From NCBI GenBank assembly GCA_030746935.1, contig JASLLV010000004.1, forward strand, positions 1 through 37,627: a stretch of DNA of 37,627 nt, in the 5' to 3' direction. The notes under the pieces were generated by a model, which did no database searches, was not told the origin of the DNA, and worked only from the letters and a program-made list of their open reading frames with translations. The DNA comes from Rhodospirillales bacterium (GTDB lineage: Bacteria > Pseudomonadota > Alphaproteobacteria > Rhodospirillales > JASLLV01). Made by a program: the position numbers and the translations under genes. Positions 26,169-36,581 of this stretch are shown here, in pieces; position 1 is the stretch's first letter, and each line of letters starts with the position of its first letter.

Positions 26169-26384
26169 CTACGCCCACCCCAACCACACGATCAGCCAGC
26201 CGAGCCCGAGCATCGCCAGGAGAAGCGGCGAGCTGAACAGCCCGAAGATCGTCAGCACTAGGCCGGCTGCGCCCCAGGCGGGGCGCCGGCGCAAGAAAGC
26301 CACCAGACTGAATACAAGCGCGAGCGGCACGAATACGGGGCCGAAGGAAAAGATCCCGGCAAACCCGAACCCGATGGCGAGCAA
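26169..26384 (-). CDS. small membrane protein, two helices
   Basis: A 71-residue hydrophobic protein. Helix 1 covers about 2-30 and is followed by a basic loop FLRRRPAW, then helix 2 (about 38-69, LTIFGLFSSPLLLAMLGLGWLIVW). The pattern is like small DUF4190-type membrane proteins. The start is TTG 26384; the frame upstream is open for 20 codons with no other start. The ribosome-binding site is weak. Function unknown. It is codirectional with truA, 61 bp upstream. Confidence 0.55.
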   Translation of the reverse strand: MLAIGFGFAGIFSFGPVFVPLALVFSLVAFLRRRPAWGAAGLVLTIFGLFSSPLLLAMLGLGWLIVWLGWA

Positions 26385-26445
26385 TCCGGAAAGCGAGATT
26401 TCGCGGGGGACACGCGCGCGCGCGCCGGCCGGTCACCGACCTCGG

Positions 26446-27249
26446 TCATGGTGCAGGCGCGGACGCGTGGCCTTCGCCGGCGCCCGTCTCCGTCCTCGCG
26501 GCCTCGCTGTCACCGTAGCCGACGCTTTCGAGATAGAGCCCGCACGCGGGCGCCGTCGGCCCGGCGGCGGCGCGATCATGGGCCCGGAGCGCGGCCGCGA
26601 CGTCGTCTCCGGTCCACCGGCCCTCGCCCACCAGCCTCAGCGTGCCTGTGACGTTTCGGATCTGGTGGTGCAGGAACGAACGCGCGCGGGCGCGGACACG
26701 GAGCTCGTCGCCGGCGCGTTCGACCCCGAGTTCGTCGAGGGTCCTGATCGGCGAGGCCGCCTGACAGACGGACGCGCGGAAACTGGTGAAGTCGTGCCGG
26801 CCCACCAGGACGCGCGCCGCCCGATCCATGGCATTCGCATCCAGCAAAACCGGAACCCACCAGGCGCGTCCGCGCTCCAGCGTAAGGGGCGCGCGGCGGT
26901 TGACGATTCGGTACAAATACGTCCGCGCGATCGCCGAGAAGCGGGCGTGAAAGCTGTGGTCCACGCGCACCGCGCTCAGCACCCCAACCGCGCTCGGCTT
27001 CAAGTGGAAGTTCAAGGCGTCGCGTACCGTATCTGTCGGCACCTCGCGGGCAAGGTCGAAGTGGGCCACCTGGCCCAACGCGTGGACCCCGGAATCGGTG
27101 CGGCCCGAGCCGAAGACCGTGACCCGCTCGCCCGAGAACGCCCGGACCGCGTCCTCGATCGCCTCCTGGACGCTGAAGCCGTTCGTCTGGCGTTGCCAAC
27201 CGACGAAGTCGGTCCCGTCGTATTCGACCGTGATCCGATAACGGGCCAT
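26446..27249 (-). CDS. truA: tRNA pseudouridine(38-40) synthase
   Basis: TruA converts uridines 38-40 in the anticodon arm of many tRNAs to pseudouridine. The 267-residue product has the start [21 protein letters not shown], the catalytic Asp52 in [18 protein letters not shown], and the C-terminal [16 protein letters not shown] region that binds tRNA. An extra C-terminal tail ([15 protein letters not shown]) is low complexity. The ATG at 27249 fits the family; the open frame continues far upstream only as an antisense shadow of the peptidase gene. Confidence 0.96.
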   Translation of the reverse strand: MARYRITVEYDGTDFVGWQRQTNGFSVQEAIEDAVRAFSGERVTVFGSGRTDSGVHALGQVAHFDLAREVPTDTVRDALNFHLKPSAVGVLSAVRVDHSFHARFSAIARTYLYRIVNRRAPLTLERGRAWWVPVLLDANAMDRAARVLVGRHDFTSFRASVCQAASPIRTLDELGVERAGDELRVRARARSFLHHQIRNVTGTLRLVGEGRWTGDDVAAALRAHDRAAAGPTAPACGLYLESVGYGDSEAARTETGAGEGHASAPAP

Positions 27250-27495
27250 AGGTGCAAGGTTAGCCGTCGCGCAAGCGCGCCGCGACCGTTTTCCGGTGCG
27301 CACCGGTGTAGGGGACGGCACGAAGGCAAACGCGCCGCCTCCGCCATCTCGGAGCCGCGCTGACGGTCGGGGTATTGCGCGTCCGCGATCGGCGATTTGC
27401 CGCCTGGGCCTTCTTCTGTATCTTCCGGTGCGTGCGTCGTCGCCCGAGCGGCGGCCCGCGCCCGCCTGCCGGCACCACAAGGACGTCTTCGCCCC

Positions 27496-29574
27496 ATGAC
27501 CACGCGCCCCCCCGTCGCGCCCCGCCGCCCGGCGAAATCGGTCCGCCACGGCGATACGCAGATCGACGACTACGCCTGGCTCAGGGACGACAACTGGGAA
27601 GCGGTGATGCGCGATCCGGGTGTCCTGACGCCTGGGATTCGCGCCTATCTCGAGGCCGAGAACGCGTATGCGGAAGCCGCTCTCGCGCCGGACGCCGAGC
27701 TTCGCGGAACCCTCGTCCAAGAGATGCGGGCGCGCATCAAGGAAGACGATTCTACCGTACCGGCCACGGACGGGGCCTTCGCGTATTACACCCGATATGA
27801 TTCTGGCGGCCAGCACCCGGTCTTCTGCCGCCACCCGATTCGCGGCGGCGGTGAAGAGATCCTGCTCGACGCCAACGAAGAAGCGAAGGGGCATGCGTTC
27901 TACCGCCTCGCCACCTGTATTCACAGCCCCGACCACCGCCTGCTCGCCTATACGGTCGATCTGAACGGATCGGAGTACTACGAGGTTCACTTCCGCGATC
28001 TCGAGACCGGGACCGAGCTTGCCGATCGGATGACCCGCGCCCAGGGCGATATCGTCTGGGCGGGCGATTCGCGCACGGTTTTCTATACGGTTCACGACGA
28101 CCACCACCGCCCGTCGCGCGTCTTTCGCCACGCGATCGGCGATGATCCGGACGACGACGTGCTCGTTTACGAAGAATCGGATCCCGGCTTCTTCGTCGGT
28201 ATCGACAAGACCGAGAGCCGGGCCTTCGTCCTGATCGTCGCCCACGACAACACGACCACAGAGGTTCGAATCCTGGATGCCGACGCGCCGAGCGCCGAAG
28301 CACGCCTGATCGCGCTCCGCGAGCCCGGCATCGAATACGACGTCGCCGACGTCGAAGACCGATTCCTGATCCGCACCAACGCGGACGGCGCCGAAGACTT
28401 CAAGATCGTGGAAGCGCCCATCGCCTCGCCAACGCCCGACGCGTGGACCGACGTAGTGCCGCACCGGCTCGGATCCCTGATCCGCGCGCAGCTCGCCTTC
28501 GCCGATCACTTGGTCCGGCTCGAGCGGATTGACGGCCGTCCACGGATCGTAGTCCGCCGGCTCGCCACGGCCGAAGAGCACGAGATCGCCTTCGACGAGG
28601 ACGCGTTCGAACTCGGCATCGTGCCCGGCTACGAGTTCGCGACGACGACGCTTCGCTTCATCTACACCTCGCCGACGACGCCGAGGCGCACCTACGACTA
28701 CGATATGGAAACGCGCGGGCGCACGCTTAGGAAGGAGGACGTGATCCCGAGCGGCCACGATCCGGACGCGTATTGCGCCGAGCGCATTTTTGCCATCAGT
28801 CATGACGGCGAGCGCGTGCCGGTCTCGATCCTGAGAAGCCGTGATGCGGTGGTGGACGGCGAATCACCGCTCTTGCTGTACGGATACGGCTCGTATGGCT
28901 TCGCGACGCCCGCCAGCTTCTCGGCCAACCGCTTCAGCCTGGTGGACCGGGGTTTCATTTACGCGATCGCCCATGTGCGGGGCGGAATGGAACGTGGCTA
29001 CCGCTGGTACCGCGAAGGCAAGCTTGCGAAGAAGACCAATACGTTTCTCGATTTCATCGCCGCCGCCGAAGCCCTGATCGAGGCGGGTTACGCGCGGGCC
29101 GGAAACATCGCCGCCCACGGCGGCAGCGCCGGCGGAATGCTGGTCGGCGCGGTCGCCAACATGCGGCCCGATCTGTTCCGGGCCATCGTCGCCGAGGTTC
29201 CGTTCGTCGACGTGCTCAACACCATGTGCGACGCGGCGTTGCCGCTGACGCCGCCGGAATGGGGCGAATGGGGCAACCCGATTACCGACGCCGACGCCTA
29301 TCGCACCATCCTCGCCTATTCGCCCTATGAAAACGTTTGCGCGCAGGCCTATCCCAGCATCCTCGCGCTGGCGGGGATCTCGGATCCGCGCGTCACCTAC
29401 TGGGAGCCGGCGAAATGGGTGGCCAAGCTGCGCGCGATCAAGACCGACGACAACCTCGTGGTCCTCAGGACGAACATGACGGCGGGCCACGCGGGCGCAT
29501 CGGGGCGCTTCGACAGGCTCGAGGAAGTGGCGCTGGTTTACGCCTTCTTGCTGACGGCGTTCGAGCGCAGTTAA
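27496..29574 (+). CDS. ptrB: oligopeptidase B (S9 prolyl-oligopeptidase family)
   Basis: A cytosolic serine peptidase that cuts small peptides after Arg or Lys. The 692-residue length matches oligopeptidase B. The N-terminal beta-propeller spans about 70-410 and the alpha/beta hydrolase domain about 420-690. The catalytic triad is visible as Ser544 in HGGSAGGML, Asp630 in [13 protein letters not shown] and His665 in [10 protein letters not shown]. The typical YGYGSYG and [19 protein letters not shown] precede it. No signal peptide is present. It is divergent from truA (246 bp between) and its end nearly meets fmt, 6 bp away. Confidence 0.95.
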   Translation: MTTRPPVAPRRPAKSVRHGDTQIDDYAWLRDDNWEAVMRDPGVLTPGIRAYLEAENAYAEAALAPDAELRGTLVQEMRARIKEDDSTVPATDGAFAYYTRYDSGGQHPVFCRHPIRGGGEEILLDANEEAKGHAFYRLATCIHSPDHRLLAYTVDLNGSEYYEVHFRDLETGTELADRMTRAQGDIVWAGDSRTVFYTVHDDHHRPSRVFRHAIGDDPDDDVLVYEESDPGFFVGIDKTESRAFVLIVAHDNTTTEVRILDADAPSAEARLIALREPGIEYDVADVEDRFLIRTNADGAEDFKIVEAPIASPTPDAWTDVVPHRLGSLIRAQLAFADHLVRLERIDGRPRIVVRRLATAEEHEIAFDEDAFELGIVPGYEFATTTLRFIYTSPTTPRRTYDYDMETRGRTLRKEDVIPSGHDPDAYCAERIFAISHDGERVPVSILRSRDAVVDGESPLLLYGYGSYGFATPASFSANRFSLVDRGFIYAIAHVRGGMERGYRWYREGKLAKKTNTFLDFIAAAEALIEAGYARAGNIAAHGGSAGGMLVGAVANMRPDLFRAIVAEVPFVDVLNTMCDAALPLTPPEWGEWGNPITDADAYRTILAYSPYENVCAQAYPSILALAGISDPRVTYWEPAKWVAKLRAIKTDDNLVVLRTNMTAGHAGASGRFDRLEEVALVYAFLLTAFERS

Positions 29575-29580
29575 GCCGGC

Positions 29581-30516
29581 TTATCCGAGGCGCGTGCCCG
29601 CAGGAATCGGGAATCCGCGCAGGAACGCCGGCGTTTCCATCGCTGCCCTGCCGCCGCGCTGGGCTTCGATGACGCGAAGCGCCGATGGTCCGTCCGGGCT
29701 TTCGCCGCAGGCGACGCTCAAGCGATCGTCGAGAACCGTACCGGGCGGCGCTCCCGTCTCGCCCGCCGCGAGCGCCGCCTTGAGCACCCGGACGCGGGTT
29801 TCCCCAACCTCGAACCAGGCGCCGGGCCGGGGGTGGAAGGCGCGGACCCGGCGTTCGAGCGCGGCGCCGGGAAGGCGCCAGTCGAGGCGGCCGTCGGCGG
29901 GTACGATCTTGGGCGCGTAAGTAACGCCCTCGTCGGGCTGCGGCCGCGCCGGCAGGTCTCCCTCGGCGACACCGGCAAGCGCCCGGACGACCAGCTTTGC
30001 GCCCAGCCCCGCCAGCCTTTCGGAAAGAGAAGCGGGGGTGCTTGCGGCATCGATCGGCACGCGTTCGCACATCAGGATGGCGCCGGTATCGAGGCCCGCG
30101 TCCATCTGCATGATGGTGACCCCGGTTTCGGCATCGCCGGCGATGATCGCATGCTGGATCGGCGCCGCGCCGCGCCAGCGCGGAAGAAGCGACGCGTGGA
30201 CGTTGAGGCACCCCAATCGCGGGCCCGCGAGCATGGGCCCAGGCAGGATCAGGCTGTACGCCGCGACCACCGCAGCATCCGCGCCGAAGGCCGCGAACGG
30301 GGCGTGCTCGGCCCCGTCTTTCAGGCTTGCGGGCGTCTGCACCGCGACGCCCAGCGACTCGGCCAGCGCGTGGACGGGCGAGGGGGCGAGGCGGAGCTTG
30401 CGACCGCGTGGGGCGGGCGGGCGAGTGTAAACGCAGGCGATCTCGTGGCCCGCATCGGCGAGCGCACCCAGGATCGGCACCGAGAAGCCGGCGCTGCCCA
30501 TGAAGATCAGGCGCAT
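29581..30516 (-). CDS. fmt: methionyl-tRNA formyltransferase
   Basis: Fmt formylates initiator Met-tRNA using 10-formyl-tetrahydrofolate. The 311-residue enzyme has the start MRLIFMGSAGFSVPIL, AYSLILPGPML, the active-site segment NVHASLLPRWRGAAPIQHAI, and VTIMQMDAGLDTGAIL. The C-terminal tRNA-binding domain begins near residue 205. The true start is ATG 30516; the frame upstream to 30612 is not conserved. It follows def on the same strand, 162 bp away, linking addition and removal of the formyl group. Confidence 0.97.
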   Translation of the reverse strand: MRLIFMGSAGFSVPILGALADAGHEIACVYTRPPAPRGRKLRLAPSPVHALAESLGVAVQTPASLKDGAEHAPFAAFGADAAVVAAYSLILPGPMLAGPRLGCLNVHASLLPRWRGAAPIQHAIIAGDAETGVTIMQMDAGLDTGAILMCERVPIDAASTPASLSERLAGLGAKLVVRALAGVAEGDLPARPQPDEGVTYAPKIVPADGRLDWRLPGAALERRVRAFHPRPGAWFEVGETRVRVLKAALAAGETGAPPGTVLDDRLSVACGESPDGPSALRVIEAQRGGRAAMETPAFLRGFPIPAGTRLG

Positions 30517-30662
30517 TGCGGGGCGGTTTCCAACCTTCCGGCCGCCGCAACCGTATCCAATCGCGTCAGGGCCGTTCCCGGGCCGGAGACGGCCATGACG
30601 TTCCAGGCCCAATGGTCGGTCCGCCCGTCCCCAATCCTAAGTCGGCGCGTGCGGGGCGAGGG

Positions 30663-30678
30663 CGCGGCCATGGCCGCG
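30663..30678. repeat. 16-bp perfect palindrome abutting the def stop codon
   Basis: CGCGGCCATGGCCGCG reads identically on both strands and touches the def stop codon at 30679-30681. It can form an 8-bp GC stem but has no loop or T-tract, so a terminator role is doubtful. Confidence 0.5.
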
Positions 30679-31203
30679 TCAGTCGGCGGCTTCGGCGGCG
30701 AGCTTCTTGGTCTTGGCGAGCTTCCGCAAGATGACGTTGCGCTTGAGCGCGGATAAGTATTCGACGAAGAGGAGACCGTCGAGGTGGTCAATCTCGTGCT
30801 GGACGCAGCGCGCGAGCAAGCCGGCCGCCTCGAGCTCGCGGGCGCGGTTCTCATGATCGAGATAAGCGACCCGCACCCGCTCCGGACGGGTGACGGGCGC
30901 GAAGTGCTCGGGAAAAGAAAGGCATCCCTCCTCGCGTTCGACCAACTCGTCGGAAACCCAGCGGATCTCGGGGTTCGCCAGCCGCAGCGGCTGCGGCTCG
31001 TTATCGGCGCGGGCCACGTCGAGGACGATCACGCGCGCAAGGACGCCGAGCTGGGGCGCTGCGAGACCGATACCGTTCGAGGCGTACATGCTTTCGAGCA
31101 TGTCGTCCATGAGCGTGCGAACGCTTTTGCCGACGCCTTCGACGGGCTTGCACGCCAGCTTGAGGCGCTTGTCGGGCGCGATGATGATAGGTCGAACGGC
31201 CAC
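30679..31203 (-). CDS. def: peptide deformylase
   Basis: Def removes the formyl group from the N-terminal Met of new proteins. From GTG 31203 the product is 174 residues, normal for the family. The three motifs are intact: GIGLAAPQ (44-51), EGCLSFP (92-98, metal ligand Cys94) and QHEIDHLDG (135-143, ligands His136 and His140, catalytic Glu137). I chose GTG 31203 because AGGAG lies at 31213-31209, 5 nt upstream; the upstream GTG 31221 would place that ribosome-binding site inside the gene. It is divergent from rmuC. Confidence 0.97.
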   Translation of the reverse strand: MAVRPIIIAPDKRLKLACKPVEGVGKSVRTLMDDMLESMYASNGIGLAAPQLGVLARVIVLDVARADNEPQPLRLANPEIRWVSDELVEREEGCLSFPEHFAPVTRPERVRVAYLDHENRARELEAAGLLARCVQHEIDHLDGLLFVEYLSALKRNVILRKLAKTKKLAAEAAD

Positions 31204-31360
31204 CTGCGCTCCTGATTCCACGCGCCCCCGGCGGGGGGTCCGCCGTTCGGCGCGCGTTCACGACATATGGCGTCGGCGGGGTCGCGTCAAGCGGCCGACT
31301 TGGGGGATGCGCGCGCTCCATCGCTGGTCTAATCTCGCCGCGTAGCCGATTCGGGGAACC

Positions 31361-32446
31361 ATGGGCGAAACAGTCGTCATAGCCGTCGTCGCGGCGGTAT
31401 TTCTGTTGGCCGCCGTGTTTTGGTATCGCGCCGAGCGGGCGCGCGCCGAGACCGCCCGGCGCGTGGCCCGCGTGGACGAGGCGGCGGAGAAGCTGATGGC
31501 CGCCCAGTCCGAGCTTGCCGGCGGCCAGCAGATGGCACAATCGGGGATGAACCAGCGCCTAGACGCCATCACCAAGCGTCTCGACGAAGGGCTTTCGAAG
31601 CAAACGGAGAAGACCGGCGAGACCCTTCGCCACCTGCACGAGCGGATTGCGGTCATCGACGCGGCGCAAAAGAACCTGACCGAGCTTTCGCAACAAGTGG
31701 TCGGGCTTCAGGACATCCTATCCAACAACCAGGCCCGCGGCGCGTTTGGCGAGATTCAGCTCAACGACATCGTCACGAGCGCCCTGCCGCCGTCGGCCTA
31801 CGGGTTCCAGGTGAAGCTCGGCAACGGGCGGATGGCGGATTGCCTTTTGCACCTTCCCAACCCGCCGGGATCCATCGCCATCGACGCCAAATTCCCGCTC
31901 GAGAGCTACCGCGCGCTCCGCGAAGCGAAGGACGAGGCCGGCCGGACAAAGGCGGCGCGCGCGTTTTCGGCCGATGTTACGAAACACGTGCGCGACATTG
32001 CCGAGCGCTACATCGTCGCCGGCGAGACCGCCGAATCGGCGCTGATGTTCCTGCCGTCGGAAGCCGTCTACGCCGAGCTTCACGCGCGTTTCGCCGCGGT
32101 CGTCGAAGATTCGTACCGGCGACGGGTCTGGATCGTCTCGCCGACCACCTTGATGGCGACGCTCAATACCGTGCGCGCGGTGCTCAAGGACGCGCGGATG
32201 CGCGAGCAGGCCGACGTCATCCAGATCGAGGTCCTGAAGATGCTGACCGACGTCGAGCGCCTCGACAAGCGGGTCGGAAATCTGCAGCGCCACTTCACCC
32301 AGGCCACCGACGATGTGCAGGAAATCCGCACGTCCACGGAAAAGATAACCCGGCGCGCGAACCGCATCGAAGAGCTGCAGATCGGGGACGACGAGCAGCC
32401 TGCGGAATTGCCGCCGCCCTCGGGCCGGATCGAATCCGCTTCCTGA
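31361..32446 (+). CDS. rmuC: DNA recombination protein RmuC
   Basis: RmuC limits recombination between inverted repeats and is thought to be a nuclease-like protein. The 361-residue product has an N-terminal membrane helix (about 4-22), a coiled coil (about 25-110) and the RmuC domain (about 120-320) with RGAFGEIQLNDIV, SIAIDAKFPLESYRAL, FLPSEAVYAEL and VWIVSPTTLMATLNTV, including the PD-(D/E)xK-like AIDAKFP. E. coli RmuC is 475 residues; shorter alphaproteobacterial forms are usual. The terminus is acidic and Pro-rich. It is 157 bp from the divergent def gene. Confidence 0.93.
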   Translation: MGETVVIAVVAAVFLLAAVFWYRAERARAETARRVARVDEAAEKLMAAQSELAGGQQMAQSGMNQRLDAITKRLDEGLSKQTEKTGETLRHLHERIAVIDAAQKNLTELSQQVVGLQDILSNNQARGAFGEIQLNDIVTSALPPSAYGFQVKLGNGRMADCLLHLPNPPGSIAIDAKFPLESYRALREAKDEAGRTKAARAFSADVTKHVRDIAERYIVAGETAESALMFLPSEAVYAELHARFAAVVEDSYRRRVWIVSPTTLMATLNTVRAVLKDARMREQADVIQIEVLKMLTDVERLDKRVGNLQRHFTQATDDVQEIRTSTEKITRRANRIEELQIGDDEQPAELPPPSGRIESAS

Positions 32447-32478
32447 GACGGGCCGCCGCTCCGGCCCCCGAGCCCGCT

Positions 32479-32531
32479 AGCGCTTAATCCGCTTAGTCGG
32501 CTGGTGCGATACCACGTAAGCGGATAACGCT
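32479..32531. terminator. likely bidirectional terminator between rmuC and the ABC exporter operon
   Basis: The left arm (32479-32495) pairs with the right arm (32517-32531), giving about 15 bp with two single-base bulges (C32483 and A32486). The uninterrupted core is ATCCGCTTA with TAAGCGGAT. The 21-nt loop has its own TGGT/ACCA pairing. The hairpin abuts the stop codon of the minus-strand gene and lies 32 bp after rmuC. T-tracts are short on both sides. Confidence 0.5.
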
Positions 32532-34430
32532 TTAGGTCGCGGCCGCCGCGTGGCTGGCCTTGCTGATGAGGTTGTCCGGGATGTCGTCGAACGAGGCGTA
32601 GTTCAGTGAATAAAGGCGCGCATAGAGGCCCTCTTGCGCCAAGAGCTCGGTGTGGGTGCCGGTTTCGATGATCTCGCCATCCTGAAGCACGATGATGCGA
32701 TCGGCGTTGCGGATGGTCGCGAGCCTATGGGCGATGACCATGCCGGTACGTCCCTCCAACAGCGTGGCGAGCGCGTTCTGGATGAGCATCTCGGTATAGC
32801 TGTCGATGTTGGCCGTGGCTTCGTCGAGGACCAAGATCGGCGTGTCGGCGACGATCGCGCGCGCGAAGCTGATGAGCTGGCGCTGGCCGAGCGACAGATT
32901 CCCGCCCCGCTGGTCGAGCTCGGTCTCGTAACCGTCAGGCAGTTTGACGATGAAGTCGTGTGCGCCGACGGCGCGAGCCGCGCGCTCGACATCGTCTGGT
33001 GTCGCGTCCGCGGTGCTGTAGCGGATGTTGTCGAACACCGTGCCCGTGAACAGGAAGGGCTCTTGGAGGACCATCGAGACCATGCGCCCGAGCGATGTCT
33101 GGGTCGCATCGCGCACGTCGTGGCCGCCGACGATTACCTGGCCGTCCCCGACCTCGTAGAACCGGTGCACGAGCGAGATCGTGCTGGTCTTTCCCGAGCC
33201 GGTGGGGCCGACCAGCGCCACCGTTTCTCCGGGCTTGACCCGGAAACTCACGTTCTTGAGCACGGGTTGGTCCGGGTAGTATCCGAACGTTACGTTCCGG
33301 AACTCGATCGAACCTTCGCACGACTCCAGCGACACCGCGTCTGATTTGTCGTCGATATCGACCGGAACGTCCATCACCTCGAACGCACGGTGGCCCGACG
33401 CCATAGCGCGCTGCATGACGCTGTATTGCATGGTGAGCGAGCGGATCGGGTCGAAGAAGCGCTGAACGTAAAAGAGAAAAGCCACCATGACACCGAGATC
33501 GAGGGTGTCGTCCAGTACCATCGCGCCGCCGACCACCACGACGATCGCCATGGCGCTGCCGGTCAGGAGATCGACGATCGGTACCATCACCTGGGCGAAC
33601 TTCGTCGCCCGCAAATGGGCGCGAAGATTGTTCGCCGCGAGATCGTCATAAAGATCGTAATTGACGCTTTCGCGGATCATGCCTTGGACCGTGCGCACCC
33701 CGTGAATGCCTTCGGCGAGGGCCCCATTGGCAATGGAATTGGTCTCGCGGGCGCGCAAGAAGGCTTCTCTCGCGCGCGGCAGCCACACGATCCGGACGAC
33801 CAGCAGCACCGGAACGACCGACAGCGTCAGAAGCCCGAGATCGAGATCGAGAACCAGGAGCACGACGACGATTCCGACCAGGAGCACGAGATCGCCGATG
33901 GCGAATACCGACGTTTCCAGGAATTCCTGCATGGCGTTCACGTCGCCCTGGAGCCGGGACATGAGGCGGCCGACCTCGGTCCGGTCCATGAACGAAAGCG
34001 ACACCACTTGCAGGTGCTCGAACATGGCGCGGCGAAGCGCGATCAGGACGCGCTCGGCGATGCGCCCGACGATGATCTCCTGGCCGAAGTTGGCGGCGTA
34101 ATTTATGGCGATAACCGCGGCGAAGCCCAAAGCCAGGATGTGCACAAGCGCGCGGTCCTGCGATTCGCCGACGAGCGCGTTGTCGATGGCGCTGCGGATC
34201 ACCAGCGGTATCGACACCTGGGTGGCGGTGAAGATCAGGACGGAACCGATCGCGACCGCCATCGCTGCGCGGTGGGGGCGGAGAAAGGTGAGGAAACGCT
34301 TGACGACGCGGCCGTCGAACGCGCGGCCGAACATCTGCTCTTCGTAGTGGCTCACTTGCGAGCCTACTACGGCCTTAGGCGGTCTTTCGCCCGCCGTCGG
34401 CGCCATTCTCGGGGCATTAAGCGCGACCAC
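32532..34430 (-). CDS. ABC exporter subunit with canonical Walker B glutamate and degenerate signature
   Basis: A 632-residue fused permease-ATPase of the heterodimeric multidrug/lipid exporter type. The membrane domain (about 50-350) has six helices and the ATPase domain starts near 380. The Walker A is VGPTGSGKT, the Walker [13 protein letters not shown] keeps the catalytic Glu, and the H-loop is IAHRLAT. The signature is LSLGQRQ instead of LSGGQ. GTG 34430 lies 3 nt after the stop of the partner gene, pointing to coupled translation; GTG 34355 (SHYEEQMFG start) is an alternative. The substrate is unknown. Confidence 0.93.
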   Translation of the reverse strand: MVALNAPRMAPTAGERPPKAVVGSQVSHYEEQMFGRAFDGRVVKRFLTFLRPHRAAMAVAIGSVLIFTATQVSIPLVIRSAIDNALVGESQDRALVHILALGFAAVIAINYAANFGQEIIVGRIAERVLIALRRAMFEHLQVVSLSFMDRTEVGRLMSRLQGDVNAMQEFLETSVFAIGDLVLLVGIVVVLLVLDLDLGLLTLSVVPVLLVVRIVWLPRAREAFLRARETNSIANGALAEGIHGVRTVQGMIRESVNYDLYDDLAANNLRAHLRATKFAQVMVPIVDLLTGSAMAIVVVVGGAMVLDDTLDLGVMVAFLFYVQRFFDPIRSLTMQYSVMQRAMASGHRAFEVMDVPVDIDDKSDAVSLESCEGSIEFRNVTFGYYPDQPVLKNVSFRVKPGETVALVGPTGSGKTSTISLVHRFYEVGDGQVIVGGHDVRDATQTSLGRMVSMVLQEPFLFTGTVFDNIRYSTADATPDDVERAARAVGAHDFIVKLPDGYETELDQRGGNLSLGQRQLISFARAIVADTPILVLDEATANIDSYTEMLIQNALATLLEGRTGMVIAHRLATIRNADRIIVLQDGEIIETGTHTELLAQEGLYARLYSLNYASFDDIPDNLISKASHAAAAT

Positions 34431-34433
34431 GGC

Positions 34434-36347
34434 TCAAGTCCCTTTCTTGGGCGCATCGCGGTCGGCGAAACGGATGACGGAGTCTTCGCCGGGCCGGATC
34501 TGCAACTCGTACAGGTCTTTGTACCGGCCGCCGGCGGCGACGAGTTCGTCGTGGCGGCCGCGCTCGACGATCCGCCCCTCTTCGATGAAGAGGATTTCGT
34601 CGGCGTGCATGAGCGAGCTCAGCCGATGCGAGATGACGATCGTCACTCGTTTTTCGGTCAGATCCTTGGTCGCGGCGCGGATGCGCTGCTCGGTGGCGGC
34701 GTCGATGGAGGCGGTCGAATCGTCGAACACCAGGATTGCCGGCTCGAGCATGATCGAGCGCGCGATCGACAGTCGCTGGCGTTGCCCCCCGGACAGTGAA
34801 ACGCCGCGCTCGCCGACCAGGGTCTGATAACCCATGGGCAACCGTCCGACGTATTCGTGAAGTTGGGCATCCCGATTGGCGCGGGCGATTCGCTCGTCGA
34901 CGGCCCAGGGATCGCCGTAGGCAACGTTGTTTTCGATCGAGGCCGTGAACAGGAAGCTGTCCTGCTGGACGACGCCGACCGCGCGGCGGAGCGATTCCAG
35001 AGTTACGTCGCGGATGTCGCGGCCATCGATGGTAATGCGTCCGCCAGTGACGTCGTAGAAGCGCGGGATCAGATGCGCGATGGTCGACTTGCCGCTGCCC
35101 GGTGGGCCGACGATGCCGATGGTCTGGCCGGGACCCGCTTCGAAACTAATCCCGCTGAGCGCCTTGTGGGCACTTTCGTCGTCGGCGAACGCGAAGTCGA
35201 CGTCCTCGAACCGAAGCACGCCTTCGCGAATCACGAGCTCCTCGGCGCCGGGGCGGTCCTGAACCCGGGGCTTGAGGTCGAGGACCTCGAAGAAACGCCC
35301 GCCGCAGATGGAAGCGCGGGCGAACGAGTTCACCATCATGCCAAGCTGGCGCACCGGCATTTGCAGGATGGTCATGAATGCCAGGAACTCGGCGAGTGTT
35401 CCGACGGTGATCTCGCCCTCGAGTACCCTCAATCCCCCCACCCACAGCACCAGTCCCATGGCCAGAAAATAGGCGAAGGTCATAACCGTGGTGTTGCGGA
35501 CCCGGATTCCGACCCGCTGATACGCGAGCGCGAGCGCTTTCAACGAGCTGTCGTCGAACTTTCGCATTTCGTGGATCTGCGCCGCGAACGCCCGGACCAC
35601 GCGGATACCGCCCAGGTTCTCTTCCATCACCTGGGTCAGCACCGCCATCCGGTCCTGCAGGAGAAGCCACATCCAGCGAAGTTTGAGCCGCGCGGCGGAG
35701 GATCGCCAAGCGACGAAGGGGACGAAGCTGAGGCTGAGAAGACCGAGAACGAGATCGGCACTGAGTAGCAGATAGCTCCCGATTCCGATCAGCGTCGCAA
35801 GCAGGACGACGCGCACGAGGCCGGTGTTGAAAAACATCCGCACGCCTTCGAGGTCGAGCATGCCGCGGGTGATCAACTCGCCGGTGTGCACGCGGTCGAA
35901 GAAGCTGAAGCTCAACCTTTGAAGGTGGCGATAGAAGTCCATGCGCAGCCGACTGGCGATGCAGTGGCCGACGGATTCGCCGAAGTAGTTGTGCAACATG
36001 GTGAACAAGCCGCGCAGCGCGCTGACGCCAAGCAGAAGAGCGGCCGCGGTAAAAAGCGCCGCCTTGGCGTCCTCTTCGGAGCCGCCGGCGAGGAAACCGT
36101 GGGCGTGGTCGACCGCGTCACCCAGGAACTGGGGGATCATGAGCTGAAAGAGCGCCGCAATTACGGTCGTGCTGACGGCGATCAGAACCCGCCATGGGTG
36201 GCGGAGGTTCAGCCGCGCGATTCGCATCAGCACCTTGAATTCGACGCCACCGCGGGAATCGTCGTCGGTCTTGGCGAAAGGTCCGAGACCACGGCGCAGG
36301 CGGTCGGGTACGCCGTAGCGCGCGGCCATGGCTGATTGAATCGTCAC
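34434..36347 (-). CDS. ABC exporter subunit with Asp in place of the catalytic Walker B glutamate
   Basis: The partner half-transporter, 637 residues. The membrane domain (about 45-340) has six helices, for example VLIAVSTTVIAALFQLMIPQFLGDAV and VVLLATLIGIGSYLLLSADLVLG. The ATPase domain has Walker A VGPPGSGKST, Q-loop VQQDSFLF, a normal signature LSGGQRQRL and H-loop ISHRLSS. The Walker B reads ILVFDDSTASID, with Asp where the catalytic Glu should be. It is first in the operon. The start is GTG 36347, or ATG 36329. A short CGAAA repeat lies just upstream of it. Confidence 0.93.
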   Translation of the reverse strand: MTIQSAMAARYGVPDRLRRGLGPFAKTDDDSRGGVEFKVLMRIARLNLRHPWRVLIAVSTTVIAALFQLMIPQFLGDAVDHAHGFLAGGSEEDAKAALFTAAALLLGVSALRGLFTMLHNYFGESVGHCIASRLRMDFYRHLQRLSFSFFDRVHTGELITRGMLDLEGVRMFFNTGLVRVVLLATLIGIGSYLLLSADLVLGLLSLSFVPFVAWRSSAARLKLRWMWLLLQDRMAVLTQVMEENLGGIRVVRAFAAQIHEMRKFDDSSLKALALAYQRVGIRVRNTTVMTFAYFLAMGLVLWVGGLRVLEGEITVGTLAEFLAFMTILQMPVRQLGMMVNSFARASICGGRFFEVLDLKPRVQDRPGAEELVIREGVLRFEDVDFAFADDESAHKALSGISFEAGPGQTIGIVGPPGSGKSTIAHLIPRFYDVTGGRITIDGRDIRDVTLESLRRAVGVVQQDSFLFTASIENNVAYGDPWAVDERIARANRDAQLHEYVGRLPMGYQTLVGERGVSLSGGQRQRLSIARSIMLEPAILVFDDSTASIDAATEQRIRAATKDLTEKRVTIVISHRLSSLMHADEILFIEEGRIVERGRHDELVAAGGRYKDLYELQIRPGEDSVIRFADRDAPKKGT

Positions 36348-36356
36348 ACGCAGACT

Positions 36357-36373
36357 CGTTTCGTTTCGTTTCG
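36357..36373. repeat. short pentanucleotide repeat in the leader of the ABC operon
   Basis: Three copies of CGTTT plus CG (read CGAAA on the transcribed strand) lie about 10 nt upstream of the GTG at 36347. Three units is few for slippage, so this may be chance. The rest of the 234-bp gap (36348-36581) shows no gene. Confidence 0.4.
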
Positions 36374-36581
36374 CCTCGCAGGCCGCGGCAGACGCCGCTC
36401 CGCGGGCGTGTCCCGGCAGGAATCATTCGCTCAAGTTCGGAATCAATTACCGTATCCGTCCGCAGGTTCGGGTCGAATCCCCGCGGCGGCGGCAATTCAT
36501 ACCACTAAAAGAGCGGGATATTCAACATCGCCCCGCTCCGCCAGGCCCGGTTTCCAACCGGTAGCCCCGAGCCTCGGCGCC

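Noticed and set aside
26446-26500. Low-complexity C-terminal tail of TruA as a separate gene or frameshift
   Set aside because: It is in frame, has the same base use as its neighbours, and ends cleanly at one stop.
27250-28803. Upstream extension of the truA frame to 785 codons
   Set aside because: It is antisense to the oligopeptidase gene and has nothing in common with TruA; the ATG at 27249 fits the family.
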